Below are positions 45,901 to 55,927 of a DNA stretch of 64,000 nucleotides, in pieces. This stretch comes from Cliona cf. orientalis (Eukaryota; Porifera; Demospongiae; Clionaida; Clionaidae), in the NCBI GenBank assembly GCA_963930775.1, contig OZ005691.1, positions 5,577,000 through 5,640,999 on the forward strand. The letters run 5' to 3'. Both the position numbers and the translations under genes were made by a program. The notes under the pieces were generated by a model. It worked only from the letters and a program-made list of their open reading frames with translations. It ran no database searches and was not told where the DNA came from. Position 1 is the stretch's first letter. Every line of letters begins with the position of its first letter.

Positions 45901-47139
45901 TCTCTTAAACTTGCTGCATTTAATCATATCCTAAGGCCGATCAGAGCTGATGTGGATATCAATTCAACAGCTAGTGGTAAGATTGCAGGCCAGAACATTG
46001 ACAAAGTTTGTACAGAAATAGTACTACAATTCAATCTCTCAACCCAGGTTGAATCTGCCAATTTGACACTGTCCGTTATAGGACCTTGTGATGTCCCTGG
46101 AATATCAGTGAAAAATGCTATTATTCAATTTACTTGCACTTGCCCAATTGGATTTCAAGTGCTCGTTACTAACAATAAATCATGTGACTGCATTTGTCAC
46201 CGAGTGATTCAGCCATATCCGAAAACAGAATGCAACCCAACAATTGAATCCATCATCAGGAGAGAGAACTTTTGGATATCTTACATCAACCATAACTGGT
46301 CCAACTCAAGTGGTTATGTAGTTTACCCACACTGCCCATTTGATTATTGCTACACATATGATAAATCAGTCAGCATCAACTTGAACCTTCCTGATGGATC
46401 AGATGCACAGTGCAATTTAAATCGTATGGGAACATTATGTGGCACTTGCAAACCAAATCGCAGTGTGTCTCTGGGAAGTTCAAAATGCATATTCTGTCCA
46501 ACCTATTGGCCTGGCTTGCTTGCTACAATCACTACAGTCTTCATTATATCAGGCATAGGTTTGGTAGCCATTATATTATTAGCTCTCAATTTAACTGTTG
46601 CTATAGGCACACTCAATGCCATAATCTTCTATGCCAACGCAGTAACTGCAAACAAGAGTGCATTTTTCCCATCTGGAGTGAGCCCTGCCTCTGTGTTCAT
46701 TTCATGGCTTAATTTTGACCTTGGCTTTGATGCTTGCTTCTTTGATGGAATGGATACATATGTCAAGACATGGCTTCAACTTGCATTTCCAGCATACATT
46801 ATTGTCCTAGTAGTGATGATAATCCAACTCAGCTATTATTTCAATGCTTTTGGGCGTCTTATTGGAAAGAAAGATCCAGTGGCCACTCTGGCTACACTGA
46901 TCTTGCTCTCTTACATCAAGTTCCTACAGACCATCATCACAGCTTTCTCCTCTGCCACTCTAGCCTATCCTGATGGCTCTAAGAAGACTGTGTGGCTGCC
47001 TGATGCTTCTCTTGAATATTTTTCCAGCAAACATGCTGTGTTGTTCTTTGTAGCCATTCTCATTCTTCTAGCTGGCCTCATTTCACTTTCTTGCTTTTCT
47101 CATGGCAATGGTTGTTTTAATGTCCGAGAAATAAAGTGA
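42970..47139 (+). CDS. PMP-like beta-helix protein: ectodomain and first membrane segments
   Basis: Intronless frame of 1389 residues. Residues 1-22 are a signal peptide. The N-terminal module has two cysteine motifs (TQCPAGESCLTLPTL) shared with the secreted genes at 56581 and 60397. From about 190 to 900 run tandem repeats of about 23-25 residues of the form NSSFDNNEAG-GGVMYA, i.e. the GG(A/V)(I/M) plus FxxN pattern of chlamydial polymorphic outer membrane proteins, predicted to fold as a right-handed beta-helix. A Cys-rich module (about 950-1170; CFCQDDRPDCSY, CTCPIGFQ, CPFDYC) precedes membrane helices near 1178-1210, 1267-1292, 1303-1332 and 1355-1372. The frame ends shortly after the fourth helix, where the paralogue continues; see 47140-47921. 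Likely a surface protein with a very large ectodomain; ligand unknown. Confidence 0.8.
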   Translation: MSKIKLLLLAIDLILIHTVDSSNVHYITPSPDTQCPAGESCLTLPTLAANSRRYFHSNTTVFFLEGSHTLDSELIVSNINGPLVLLTNGSATASISCSGRLEFFQITQLHISGLEFFNCSFKIELVDQFSLEDSRFFGRKSNSALNLNRTYTNIVRSSFVSNTAGTKLNIILPYVRIYQDCPNLQSTSTTVGGALIVTSSTVIISNSYFENNTARVGGAIFSQKGSIISIRNSTFVNNSAAGCKDEGCQGGALFIDSGCSATVHSSSFINNTAGYGGAIALSQGILYDSADNVFSGNRAAGPGGAISVYSRSRITMYNSHYSNNSGRYGGAVYMHKDSSIIVSHSMFDKNRAQVGGGVMYASSSSSITIDSSFFHKNEAGSVGGVMYAPSSSGITIGGSSFHKNEAGSGGGVMYVYDSYITVSNSSFDNNEAAVIGGVICVHAYSLSSITVSNSSFVNNEAGDGGGVMYAPNSIIFVLNSSFDSNVAGNNGGVMFAYNSIIIEVTNSCFLNNVASNNGGVLYAHYRSSVTIRRSSFDNNRAGYDGGVMYVSFSSSITVDNSFFGNNEAGDDGGVVFTQYSSSVTVDNSFFDNNVARRYGGVILAYSSSITVGSSSFDNNEAGNDIDGGVMSVDYSSFKLKETVGNNCIFIRNQGYCGGVVCASESKINVYCQIMLMANNTAIDIGGSMYLYRTNISFLSKHSTIVSNEAKAGGAIFSRESQLTFASGSGKLVGNKADDGGAIYARESKLIVEENSRMNLSTNLVLHNGGGLYLIMSELNTKGYNLYFNENQANGNGGGIHADNSSITIEGEIHLINNVAENGGAISLERYTKLLGKSGNNDTINLMSNTARHHGGALYVKDEINPEMCAPVDSSNTECFSRSVLFSFLDNSAGISGTNLFGGLLDRCIMHAKFHQESKSGLKRAELGLDVFQNSSNIDESQLDTITSDPVQLCFCQDDRPDCSYQPEPIQVNRRKAFSLKLAAFNHILRPIRADVDINSTASGKIAGQNIDKVCTEIVLQFNLSTQVESANLTLSVIGPCDVPGISVKNAIIQFTCTCPIGFQVLVTNNKSCDCICHRVIQPYPKTECNPTIESIIRRENFWISYINHNWSNSSGYVVYPHCPFDYCYTYDKSVSINLNLPDGSDAQCNLNRMGTLCGTCKPNRSVSLGSSKCIFCPTYWPGLLATITTVFIISGIGLVAIILLALNLTVAIGTLNAIIFYANAVTANKSAFFPSGVSPASVFISWLNFDLGFDACFFDGMDTYVKTWLQLAFPAYIIVLVVMIIQLSYYFNAFGRLIGKKDPVATLATLILLSYIKFLQTIITAFSSATLAYPDGSKKTVWLPDASLEYFSSKHAVLFFVAILILLAGLISLSCFSHGNGCFNVREIK

Positions 47140-47921
47140 AGAGGATCGGAAATCAAAAACTCAGCTCCTTCATTGAAACCTACCTCATCCCCTACACACC
47201 AAAACATCGCTACTGGACTGGCCTACTACTACTAGTTCGTGTGAGTGTGTATCTGGTGTCAGCGTTTAACCCCTCTGGTGACCCAAGAGTTACACTATCA
47301 GCAGCAAACTTCATCATGACAATCCTAGTCATTTACATTGCTACATTTGGTGTGAGAATGTATAAGAATCACTTCATCAATGCAATGGAAATACTCACGT
47401 ATTTTAACATCATTGCCATCTCCATTTTCACCTTGTATACAATTGATGCCAACACAAACCAGACAGCCATCACCAATGTATCCGTTGGAATAACCTTTAT
47501 TCAGCTTACAGCAGTCATTCTGTACCATACCTACAAACACACGAATCAAAAGCTATCCACCATGATCCAACAAAGTGTGATATTTATTAAAATGAAGGAA
47601 AAGCTGTTCCCCCAAAAGCAGAAACGAGTTGATAACCACAGATCTAGAGTACCAATTGATGAAGACATCCATCAATTTCACATATTCCTTGACATGATTG
47701 ACCATCCTGCAAACATAGATGATTATAATATCCCCCAAATCCAGCAGAAGCCAGCTGAGCCAACCCAGTCTGTTGTGGAGATATCTAACCCTGTCAGAGC
47801 TGCACCTGCTACATCTCCTCCTCCTCAGCCTCTGGAAATCATAAAGGAAGGAGCAGAACTCGAGGCTGAGGAAGGGCTGCAGGAAAACCAGCAAGATGGT
47901 GTCGATAATAAATTATTATGA
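47140..47921 (+). CDS. C-terminal membrane part of the same beta-helix protein (frame-shifted)
   Basis: About 260 residues with KHRYWTGLLLLVRV followed by four further hydrophobic helices and a charged tail with a DEDIHQFHIFLDMIDHP motif and a Pro/Glu-rich end. The pseudogene at 7042-10390 has these blocks directly downstream of the equivalent of residue 1372, so this is the rest of the upstream gene. The frame here traced upstream gives FLLFSWQWLF and then TAA at 47118, so both a frame change (about 47075-47090) and a stop separate the parts. No intron of credible size bridges them. Either the gene is newly dead or the assembly has an error. Confidence 0.7.
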
Positions 47922-48256
47922 TTCCAGTGACTGAGAACCTAGCAACAGAGATTAGCAATAATAAACACTGTGTCAACAATCGCCCTGGAATTGAAATCTC
48001 AGAATGTGATAATACCAATTGCACAAATCCTGAAAACGCCAGCTGTAATATCCTTGAGGAAAATCCTATTTCCATACCGCATTCTAATCCTCAAATTAAT
48101 TATTCTGGTATCGAAGAAGGCAAAGAAAAAGCTTTGGAGACGACTCAATCAGATGACAAGGGTCAGAGTTCGCATAATGTTCTTCCATTCCCAGCAGATG
48201 GTGCTCAGCAGAGTGGTTCTCAATGTATCATTGTCGAGCCCAAGATTCATGATTAG
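47918..48256 (+). CDS. Possible cytoplasmic tail ORF overlapping the previous stop
   Basis: 112 residues, starting in an ATGA overlap with the stop at 47919-47921 and in a different frame. Composition is polar (Asn, Ser, Glu, Gln-rich), like the tail just upstream. It may be the original C-terminus displaced by another frameshift, or chance. No domain recognised. Confidence 0.35.
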   Translation: MIPVTENLATEISNNKHCVNNRPGIEISECDNTNCTNPENASCNILEENPISIPHSNPQINYSGIEEGKEKALETTQSDDKGQSSHNVLPFPADGAQQSGSQCIIVEPKIHD

Positions 48257-48781
48257 CTACCAACCAGCTACAGCTAACATTTCACATCGCATGAACAAAT
48301 CACCACAAATAATATTATAAGTAAATCCTTATCATAATAATTTTGTTTCATTCTTTTCCCACCGACTTAATAGTCCTTGATAATAATTATTACAATGTAA
48401 TATTGTCATCAACTATAGCTATAGCTGACCAGTTTCAGCTATAATATAATAATATAATTATTATAGCTACATAGCTATCAACTGATAGCTAGGTACGTCT
48501 GTACTGTAATTATTATCGTCTATGGCAATCTTCCCCTTCAATGGTCAACTAGGCCCACCACGCCCATCCCCCCCCCCCTCCCGCCCCAAATACAAAATTT
48601 TAATACTGACGTATAATCACTGTGACAATTAGCTAGATTCTGAAGTAGGGCCCGGTGACTCTGGCCTCTGTCTCTCTATCACTTCGACTGAGCTCCCACA
48701 TGAATTTCTCAAAGCCTTCTTTACAATGTCATCAATTGCAAGTCGTGCATGAGATACTGTAGGACAGGTGGGTATCTTATG

Positions 48782-49045
48782 TAGCCATAATTTGCACATT
48801 CTCCATTTGCAAACTAAATTAATTCATTGTTTCTCATCACCCCTGAGCCAAAAAACTGATGCGGGCGGGCGGCTGGAAATGGTCGTTTAATCACAAGTTT
48901 GATGGGAAATAGTCGTCAAAATCATAAGTTCAGCAGTCCAAAAAAATCGAGGCGGTATACTTTTGTATTGTGCTGGTGCTGATGGAAATACATGCAGGCG
49001 GAAATCAAGGGGGGATGAGAAACAACTAATTGATTTGGAGTGGCC
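48782..49045. mobile_element. Diverged member of the AGGCCACTCC MITE family
   Basis: The right end in reverse complement reads AGGCCACTCCAAATCAATTA, then GTTGTTTCTCATC; the left end is a degenerate match (ATTAATTCATTGTTTCTCATC at about 48818). The interior has GATGCGGGCGGGCGG, the hallmark shared (as CCCGCCCGCAT) with 50905-51197 and 54090-54372. The left border is approximate. Confidence 0.6.
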
Positions 49046-49371
49046 TAATAGCTTTTTTATTATTGTGGTACAGGGTCAAAATTCATAATTATTATTGTTA
49101 GTGAATTCATTAACTTGCTATTGATAATTATTGGAAACCTAGCTAGAGAGATGGAGGTGAATTCCCTCTTTGATCCACACAATTTAAAATCCATTCTATG
49201 GTGTCACTATGACACGCAACAACGCATCAATTGGACAGAGAGATGTGACATACAATATCAAGGCATGGTGGGTATAGGTCGTCACCCCCTTGAGCATGCG
49301 CAGTCGATACGGACGCGTCAGTAAATCACATGATCATGACTCCCAGACTCGCATGAACAATAGTTTAATAG

Positions 49372-49754
49372 CAGGCCCGTACACAGGGGGGGTTCGAGGG
49401 GGTTCGGACGAACCCCCCTTTTTTGGCCACCTAGCATACTAGCACTAGAAATAATCCAGGTGTAACTTACATGCTTCTTTACAAAACGAAGTGTTATTAA
49501 TTTTTCCAAATAACGCACACCGGATGTGCAATAGTCACATAGTGCTAGTCAGTAGCTAGCAGCATGAGCCCATAATTGTAAACCACTGTCAGAATGCCTC
49601 AGAATCACCCTCAAAGAGTCTAAATTTCCAAAATTTTCTGGGGGAGCATGCCCCCAGACCCCCCTAGGTGGGCTGTGGGCTAATGCCCACAGCATATCTG
49701 TCTGAGCCACACCCCCATGTAACCCCCCTTTGAGAAAGTCTGCGTACGGGCCTG
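49372..49754. mobile_element. MITE with CAGGCCCGTACGCAG ends and 5-bp target duplication
   Basis: The left end CAGGCCCGTACACAG and the inverted right end (CAGGCCCGTACGCAG) enclose 383 bp with a GGTTCGAGGGGGTTCGGACG segment and a Cys/Pro-codon-rich C tract. AATAG flanks both sides (49367-49371 and 49755-49759). Confidence 0.88.
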
Positions 49755-50079
49755 AATAGCTATAATGAACTAGAGCTCTATAGAGCACATACCCCGCGCG
49801 CGCTGCAGCGTCGATGTCAGAGCATATCTGTAGCTGTGTGGTGGTCAGAGAGCGATGATGCGAGCAGCCTGTTGACAACCTTTACCTACATATTGTGCCC
49901 GGTTGTGCGCATGAGCAGAGAGCAGAGAGCACGGAGTGGGCAGTGTCCATAGGCGTGGCCAAACAAAACACAGTATTTGCAACGCTCGTGGGCCTTGCCA
50001 GACGATTCAAAGCACACTGAAGCCAGTTTTTCGGCGATATTGACGAATACGTTATATTTACGAGTCGTTCAGATACCTA

Positions 50080-50172
50080 GATTTCCAGATATGGCGATTT
50101 TTGTGCTAACGACAGACAGCCACGACAGACAAAACCGATTACATTACCCCTTGCGCATGCGCACGGGGTAAC
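50080..50172 (-). repeat. Dispersed repeat R2, copy 2 (inverted)
   Basis: The reverse complement starts GTTACCCCGTGCGCATGCGC, continues AAGGGGTAAT and ATCGGTTTTGTCTGTC and ends at TCTAGGTATCTGAACGA, parallel to 20374-20480. Confidence 0.6.
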
Positions 50173-50904
50173 AATAAATAGGCCTATATATAGTGCTGCA
50201 TAGCTAGATTTAACTTTGTTTGATATCTAACTAGCTATAGTGCTTTGCCTTCAAAGATAGCCAGATTAGCTACAGTATGTAGCTACTCATGGTACTCACA
50301 GAAATGAAAATTTATAGGTGCATCTCATTCACAAAATTGGCTCTTTTTCTGCTTGTACTCTCAGTGATACTGAGCAGCTCCATCCAGTACGCTGCTGCAG
50401 CAGGTGACGATGAGATCAATATCATTCCAACGGCCGACAGTCCCTGTCCAGGTGCCTCCAATGGAGAACCCTGCTTTACCTTACAGCAGTTCATTGCCAA
50501 CCATATTGGCCCCAACCATACAGAGTTCAGCACTAACACAACATTGAAGTTTTATCCCGGACAACACCTCATGGATTCTCAACTCTCCGTATCTCATGTC
50601 AACTCATTCACAATGTGGGCTACAGAAAAAGTTACAATTTTTTGCCGCCAGCCCTACTATGATTACAGATTTAAGTTTGACGAAGTACAGAATGTTCAGG
50701 TTAGGGGCATTATTTTCAACGGTTGTAGAGTCTCTCTGCTTCAAAGTGGTGCTGTAGGAAATGCTGCTTTTATTAAAAGCTCGTTTGTGAACAAGACTGG
50801 ATACTTATGCTGCCGCTCTCGGGGAGGAGTTCTGGATATGAATTATATGTCCTATTCAGGAGCGGGGTCTTCAGTGCTGATCAAACAGTGTGTGTTTTCT
50901 GATA

Positions 50905-51197
50905 AGGCCATCACTTATAATATAATAGTTTCCCGTCCCCCGCCCGCATGCTATTTTAGCACCCGCATCCTCACTTATTATTGGCAGTTTCATTGGCCAC
51001 ACCCCTAATTCAAGGCGGATTTAGGGGTGTGGTCAGATTCCTGCATGCAAGATCATGCTCGAAGTTACTGAACTGTATGCTAGCTAATAGCAGCAGAATA
51101 ATAATATTATTAATACAATAATAAAAAATATCCGCCCGCCCGCATGGGTTGATGGCAAATCAGGGGACGGGAAACAAGTATATTATAAGTCATGGCC
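50905..51197. mobile_element. AGGCCAT-type MITE inserted in beta-helix copy 1
   Basis: The left end AGGCCATCACTTATAATATA and the reverse-complemented right end AGGCCATGACTTATAATATA continue into GTTTCCCGTCCCC: about 37-bp inverted repeats. Flanked by TA (50903-50904 and 51198-51199). The intact copies read GATAACATTGG at this site. Interior has CCCGCCCGCAT on both sides. Confidence 0.92.
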
Positions 51198-51600
51198 TAA
51201 CATTGGAGGAAGTGGATCCATCTTTGACAGCAGTCATAATTTAACAGTTGATCAATGCACCTTCAAAAACAATTACGGTGCTTACTGGGAAGGGGGAGCA
51301 ATCTTTAAAAGTGGAGGATACATATCTATTCTCAACAGTCATTTCAGCAACAATAAGGATGTTTCACAAGGAGGAGCTGTTTCCATTATAGCCAATCAAG
51401 CAACTATAGCCAATAGTTACTTTAGTGACAATGTAGCAGGTGGTAGAGGTGGCGCAATTGTTGCATTTGCTAGCCCAGTCGTGGTAACTAACTCTTACTT
51501 CACTAACAACATAACAAATTCCAACGGTAGTCACGGTGGGGCTCTCTATGCTTACAGTAGCAATGGTGGATCGATCGAGTTATCGTAACAGACAGCTACT

Positions 51601-52263
51601 CAGTGCAGTTAAGGCATGCCTGATTATCGTTGGCGCGCGCCCGACTGCGAGCCAATTAGTGGCTTGTATTGTAACGTCACTATCATATCAGCCTTCAACA
51701 AGGCACGGCAAAAAGCCGCATAGCCGCAGTTTTGAGCTCACTTCATCGAGCAAATGCCGTCCGGAATTGTAGCGCTCATGTTTTCGCAGTACTAACCATC
51801 GAAAACCAAAGCTTACGATCGATGTTGACGATCTATCGGACGGATTGTCGATGGCTGCTTTCAGTTCGGAGCTACATGCGAAACATCGTGCCGTGGATCC
51901 CCCCAAATCTAGTTTTTTGCGACTAAAATCATAGCAGAGGGGTTTTTCGACAATCCGTCCGATGATATGTTAGATCATCATAGTAAGCCTCTGTTTGTGT
52001 AGCTAAGGTTCGGTAGAAGTGGCCGCTTAAATTCCGGATAGCTCGATTTAGCGTTTTAGAGGGCGTGGCTGAATGGCGCTGTCACGCCTAATTAGTTAAT
52101 TGGTTGCGGTTAATAATTAAATATTCGGAATGTGCTTGGATTGATCTTTCATATGGTACCCTGATCAGCCTCTTATACGTCTACTAGGTGCTTAAAAAGA
52201 GTCCTTGAATGTGACTGAAAATTGTAGCTTCTTCAATTCCAGACAGTCCTTAAGTGCACTGAG
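51601..52263. mobile_element. CAGTGCA-type element inserted in beta-helix copy 1
   Basis: The left end CAGTGCAGTTAAGG and the reverse-complemented right end CAGTGCACTTAAGG enclose about 660 bp without a gene. The empty site in the intact copies reads CAGCTACTTCAGTGA; ACT or TACT is duplicated around the insert. Internally CGACAATCCGTCCGAT pairs with ATCGGACGGATTGTCG. Confidence 0.88.
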
Positions 52264-52671
52264 TACTTCAGTGACAACATGGCAGGACCCAGAGGTGGTA
52301 GTGGTGGAGCAATTTTCATTGATGGAGCAAGCATATTGAGTGTTAACCACAGGGACACCCAGGCCACAGGTCAATCTCCCAATGTCACGATTAGTGGTAA
52401 CACTTTCGAGTATAACAGCCAGCAATGGTGGAGGAGGGGCAATATATTCGGGTGTACGCTACTCAAGCATTTCACTGATAAAGAATACCTTCAGTCACAA
52501 TACCGCTGCCAACTGTGGAGCGGTGCAAGTCAGCGAACCCTGGTTTCACTATAATGCAAGATTTATTGAAAATATTTTCATCCACAACAGCGCCATGGGG
52601 CAACCTGGCGGGAAGAATGAAGGAGGTGGTATGTGTATTAGTAAAGCCTCTGCCATATTTTCGGACAATAC

Positions 52672-53341
52672 AGTGCTACCAAGGAAAAGGGGAGAAAGTG
52701 TGTGTTCTCACTCTTTCGCATGTAAGATGCACCAACTTGCATGATAATCCTCCAAATTCGGAACTCTGCTTCTCTAGGACCTTCTATATATTGAATTTGA
52801 TTGATGGCATATTTCATGCAATTTTACCACAGTTATTCGCATAAAACCACAAGGGAGTCCAAAAACATTTTAGGTTGGGATTTTTCTCATTCTTTTTAGT
52901 TAAGGTCTCTTAATCATTGCTAAGGTTGATAGCTAGGTAAAGTTTCTTAGCACCGAATGAAAATGCTTAATTATGTCTAATTAATGAGATACGTGCAAAA
53001 ATAGCGAAAAATATTTTAGGTTGGGTTTTTCGGCATCGTTCATAGTTAAGATTCCAAATTTGAAGTTTAGTTAAAAGGTACATTGGAGTATCTTGGTCCC
53101 AAATTTGAAAGAATAGTTCCAAATACAACTCGAGATATTTGCATTTTTATGATATTTTGGCAGAAATGCAGTTTAGCACTTGTATGGCATCTGTATTAGT
53201 TTCTATGGGGGAAAATTCCGAAAAAATTTTTTTTGATATGTTGTTAGTTTTGATGGTGCATTAATATTTATGCAATTAAACTTGCATTTACTTGCATAGA
53301 AAGTCAGCTATAACTTTCTCCCCTCTTACTTGGTAGCACTG
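52672..53341. mobile_element. CAGTGCTACCAAG element inserted in beta-helix copy 1
   Basis: 670 bp with ends CAGTGCTACCAAG and its inverse CTTGGTAGCACTG, extended by GGGGAGAAAGT against ACTTTCTCCCC. Flanked by TA (52670-52671 and 53342-53343). The intact copies read ACAACACATTCAGCC here. No transposase. Confidence 0.93.
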
Positions 53342-54048
53342 TACATTCAGCCACAACACGGCAACAGGAAATGCTGGAGCACTGCGAGTGGATGACTGTG
53401 ATGCAGTGACAATTGAAAGGTCTACATTTAGTTACAACATAGCCCAAGGTGATGGTGGAGGGATTTACTCTTACCACTTTTCAACCAATTACACAATTAC
53501 CCAGTTTTCCTTTGCTAACAACCGGGCTGGTGGTGATGGTGGGGTGATGTACGTGGAAAGCACCAGTAGCCAGGTGAAGATTCGTAAAGGGACCTTTAAC
53601 TACAATCTTGCAGCTGATAGAGGAGGTGTCATCGCCATTAACGGAAGCACTCTGCTAATTAATGGAGCCAATGTCTGTAATAGTAACAATACTGCACATC
53701 TAAGAGGAGTGGTCAGTGCTTGCAAGAGTAAGGTCAGGATTTCTGACCCCAAAATTCCTGCCACTCCTGATCCCATCCATCCATTCTGTACCCTTTACAA
53801 CTGCTAAAATTCAAAAAATAATGATAATACCTGTAGCTATAGTTAGTCATTGTGTGTATTCTCTACACTTAGATTAAGAACGCATTAATAAATGTTAATT
53901 TGATAAGAGTATTGTCCCGGCAATAATAAAATCATTAATGGGATAGGAAAGATGACTTAATCAAATACAATGCATGATCCAATGTAACATAAGAATTTTG
54001 AATCCAATCTAACATAAGGTAGCGAAGTAAAATTATTCCAATCCTAGC

Positions 54049-54090
54049 TTAGAGGCATTCTTGTCCAATAGTGGACAAGAATGCCTCTAA
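54049..54090. repeat. Perfect 18-bp-arm hairpin next to a MITE
   Basis: TTAGAGGCATTCTTGTCC, loop AATAGT, then GGACAAGAATGCCTCTAA. The other tandem units have only the left arm (diverged), so the right arm is a new inverted copy of adjacent DNA, ending at the left edge of the MITE at 54090. Confidence 0.85.
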
Positions 54091-54372
54091 GGCTACTCCA
54101 AATAAATTTCCTGTTTCCCGTCTACCGCCCGCATCCTTAATTTTCTGGCATGTCATGAAATTTTCCATTATTAGTACTTTTGTATGTATGCAATATCCGC
54201 ATTTACTTTTGTACACATAGTACACTTGCCTCAAGTGAGTGATAATTAATTAGTTTAAGTGTTTCCTGTAGGCCTTGCTACTATGTAAATAATGGAATTT
54301 ACCACCGCCCGCATACTACATTACCGGTAGTTGTTTCCAGGACAAGAAACAGGAAATTTATTTGGAGTGGCC
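54090..54372. mobile_element. AGGCCACTCC MITE in spacer 1
   Basis: The left end AGGCTACTCCAAATAAATTT, then CCTGTTTC, and the reverse-complemented right end AGGCCACTCCAAATAAATTT form inverted repeats; TA flanks at 54088-54089 and 54373-54374. GCCCGCAT occurs on both sides of the interior. Unit 2 lacks it (near 58740-58765). Confidence 0.9.
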
Positions 54373-54649
54373 TAAGCTACAGTGGCCTTATCAGTAACCT
54401 GGAAGCGTCCTTGTGACAATATCACAACGAAATGTGCCATAAGTGGCATTACATGTCCTTTGCATAGCTAGCTGATGTAATAATGATAAAAGTTTTGTCA
54501 CTGCAACTGTCCATAAGACTATGTGTAGCAGACCCAAATTCTCCTACACACTATAGCTACTTCAAAATATCCCCTAAGATGTCACACCATTATCGATCTT
54601 TGCATTGTTGATTCTTGATAATAATATAATAATCATGAGTGGTTAAGTC

Positions 54650-54810
54650 CAGAGAATTCACCTGACTGACTTCAGTGAATTATAGTAGACTAAACATCAG
54701 TCAGGTGAATTCTCGGGACTAAACCAGCCCGACAGCTGATTCATGAATAATGATAATTATCATTGAAATCAGTCAGGTGAATTCTTGGGACTAAACCAGT
54801 CATAATATAT
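54650..54810. repeat. Inverted-repeat cluster, unit 1
   Basis: GTCCAGAGAATTCACCTGAC is followed by two inverted copies (CAGTCAGGTGAATTCTCGGG and CAGTCAGGTGAATTCTTGGG), each ending GACTAAACCAG. The same three-part arrangement is kept at 59020-59185 and 62805-62965. Confidence 0.7.
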
Positions 54811-55519
54811 ATATTATTATCATAGTATTATTGTAGACCATAATAGCTAATCTTTAATAGTAAACCACCCGTGCACTTGGAGAGGGGGAATTCACACAAA
54901 TTCACCTGACTGCATGCAACAACATTTCCACCCTAGTGAGTAACCTCTGGCTCTGGTTCGTGCTGATAATTAAGCATCAAGCAATGTGTAAGGGTAGATA
55001 CGTTTAGGGCACACAATTACAAGTAGCTGTCCGAATACATGTAAAATTGAAATGGCTGCACTCTATGATAATGCAACTGAGTCTCCTCATGCCTCATATT
55101 ATTAACATTATAGCCGGTTCAACTTGAGCATAATGGAAATGTATTGGGAATTATAGTTGCACTTCTGGAACATTATTAGGGATTTTTTGAGCATTTAAGA
55201 GGCCAAGAAATTAGCCTATCATAATTTACCTACCCTTCAATGTGTATTAATCAACCACTCATGTCATGTCTATCTCTATCATGGCATTATTTACAATCTT
55301 GTGAATTTATGTAGCTGTAGATCCTCACTGAAGACTACTGGTATCTGGAGATACTTCATTGTACATGACATAATATGTATCGGCATTGATCACCTTTTTC
55401 TACGAAATGAATGATCCATTATTATCATGATAGAACCTTGCCACTGCAGAGTATCAATTAAGATATACCTGTATCTAGTAATGTTATTCTTGTGCTAATT
55501 GTATACATGTGGTCACTGC

Positions 55520-55552
<33 letters not shown>

Positions 55553-55601
55553 GTTATAGTTGACCATTTCAAATAAGTCACAACAGTTTATACATAATAG
55601 T

Positions 55602-55927
55602 TAGACACTGTTTAGGAGGTTTCTACGTGATTTAGAAGACCGAAGGGCTCTGTGTAGAATCCCGAGCGAAGCGAGGGTTCTACTGAGCCCTGAGGTCTTC
55701 TAAATCACGTAGAAACTGACTAAGCAGTGTCTAGCAACTTTAGATCCTAGCAACAATGCCCATAGGCTTGACATATAAACTGCTGCCTAGCAACAATCCT
55801 AACCACAGGCAACAATTTTTTTATGAAACATTTACAGGTTATATGAGCTTTTTACAGGTTTATATGAGAAATAGATACCTGCTCCTGACCAATCAGATAA
55901 CAGTATTTGTTACAACTAGGATCTAAA
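55602..55927. mobile_element. Two adjacent foldback structures
   Basis: 55602-55733: TAGACACTGTTTAG, then GTTTCTACGTGATTTAGAAG, pairs with CTTCTAAATCACGTAGAAAC and CAGTGTCTA; the loop has CCGAGCGAAGCGAGGGT. 55739-55927: TTTAGATCCTAG pairs with CTAGGATCTAAA. Found only in unit 1, so inserted after or lost from the others. Confidence 0.7.

Larger units (their letters stand above)
48257..50303. other. Intergenic region with several mobile elements, start of the tandem array
   Basis: Contains elements at 48782-49045 and 49372-49754 and repeat R2 at 50080-50172. From about 49245 (AGAGATGTGACATA, then GGTGGGTATAGGTCGTC and GAGCATGCGCAGTCG) the flank matches the 5' flanks of the two downstream tandem units (56357 and 60176), marking the start of unit 1. 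No gene seen. Confidence 0.55.
50304..53807 (+). pseudogene. Secreted beta-helix gene, tandem copy 1, broken by three MITEs
   Basis: Piecewise near-identical to the intact copies at 56581 and 60397, from the signal peptide (MKIYRCISFTKLALFLLV) to the conserved end HPFCTLYNC. The coding sequence is cut at 50905, 51601 and 52672 by three unrelated transposons. Other lesions are an 8-base TCGATCGA insertion near 51571 and a 2-base deletion near 52426 (AACAGCCAGC for AACATAGCCAGC). Apart from these the sequence is little decayed, so inactivation is recent. The first open piece (to 51008) would give a truncated protein of about 200 residues plus junk. Confidence 0.93.
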
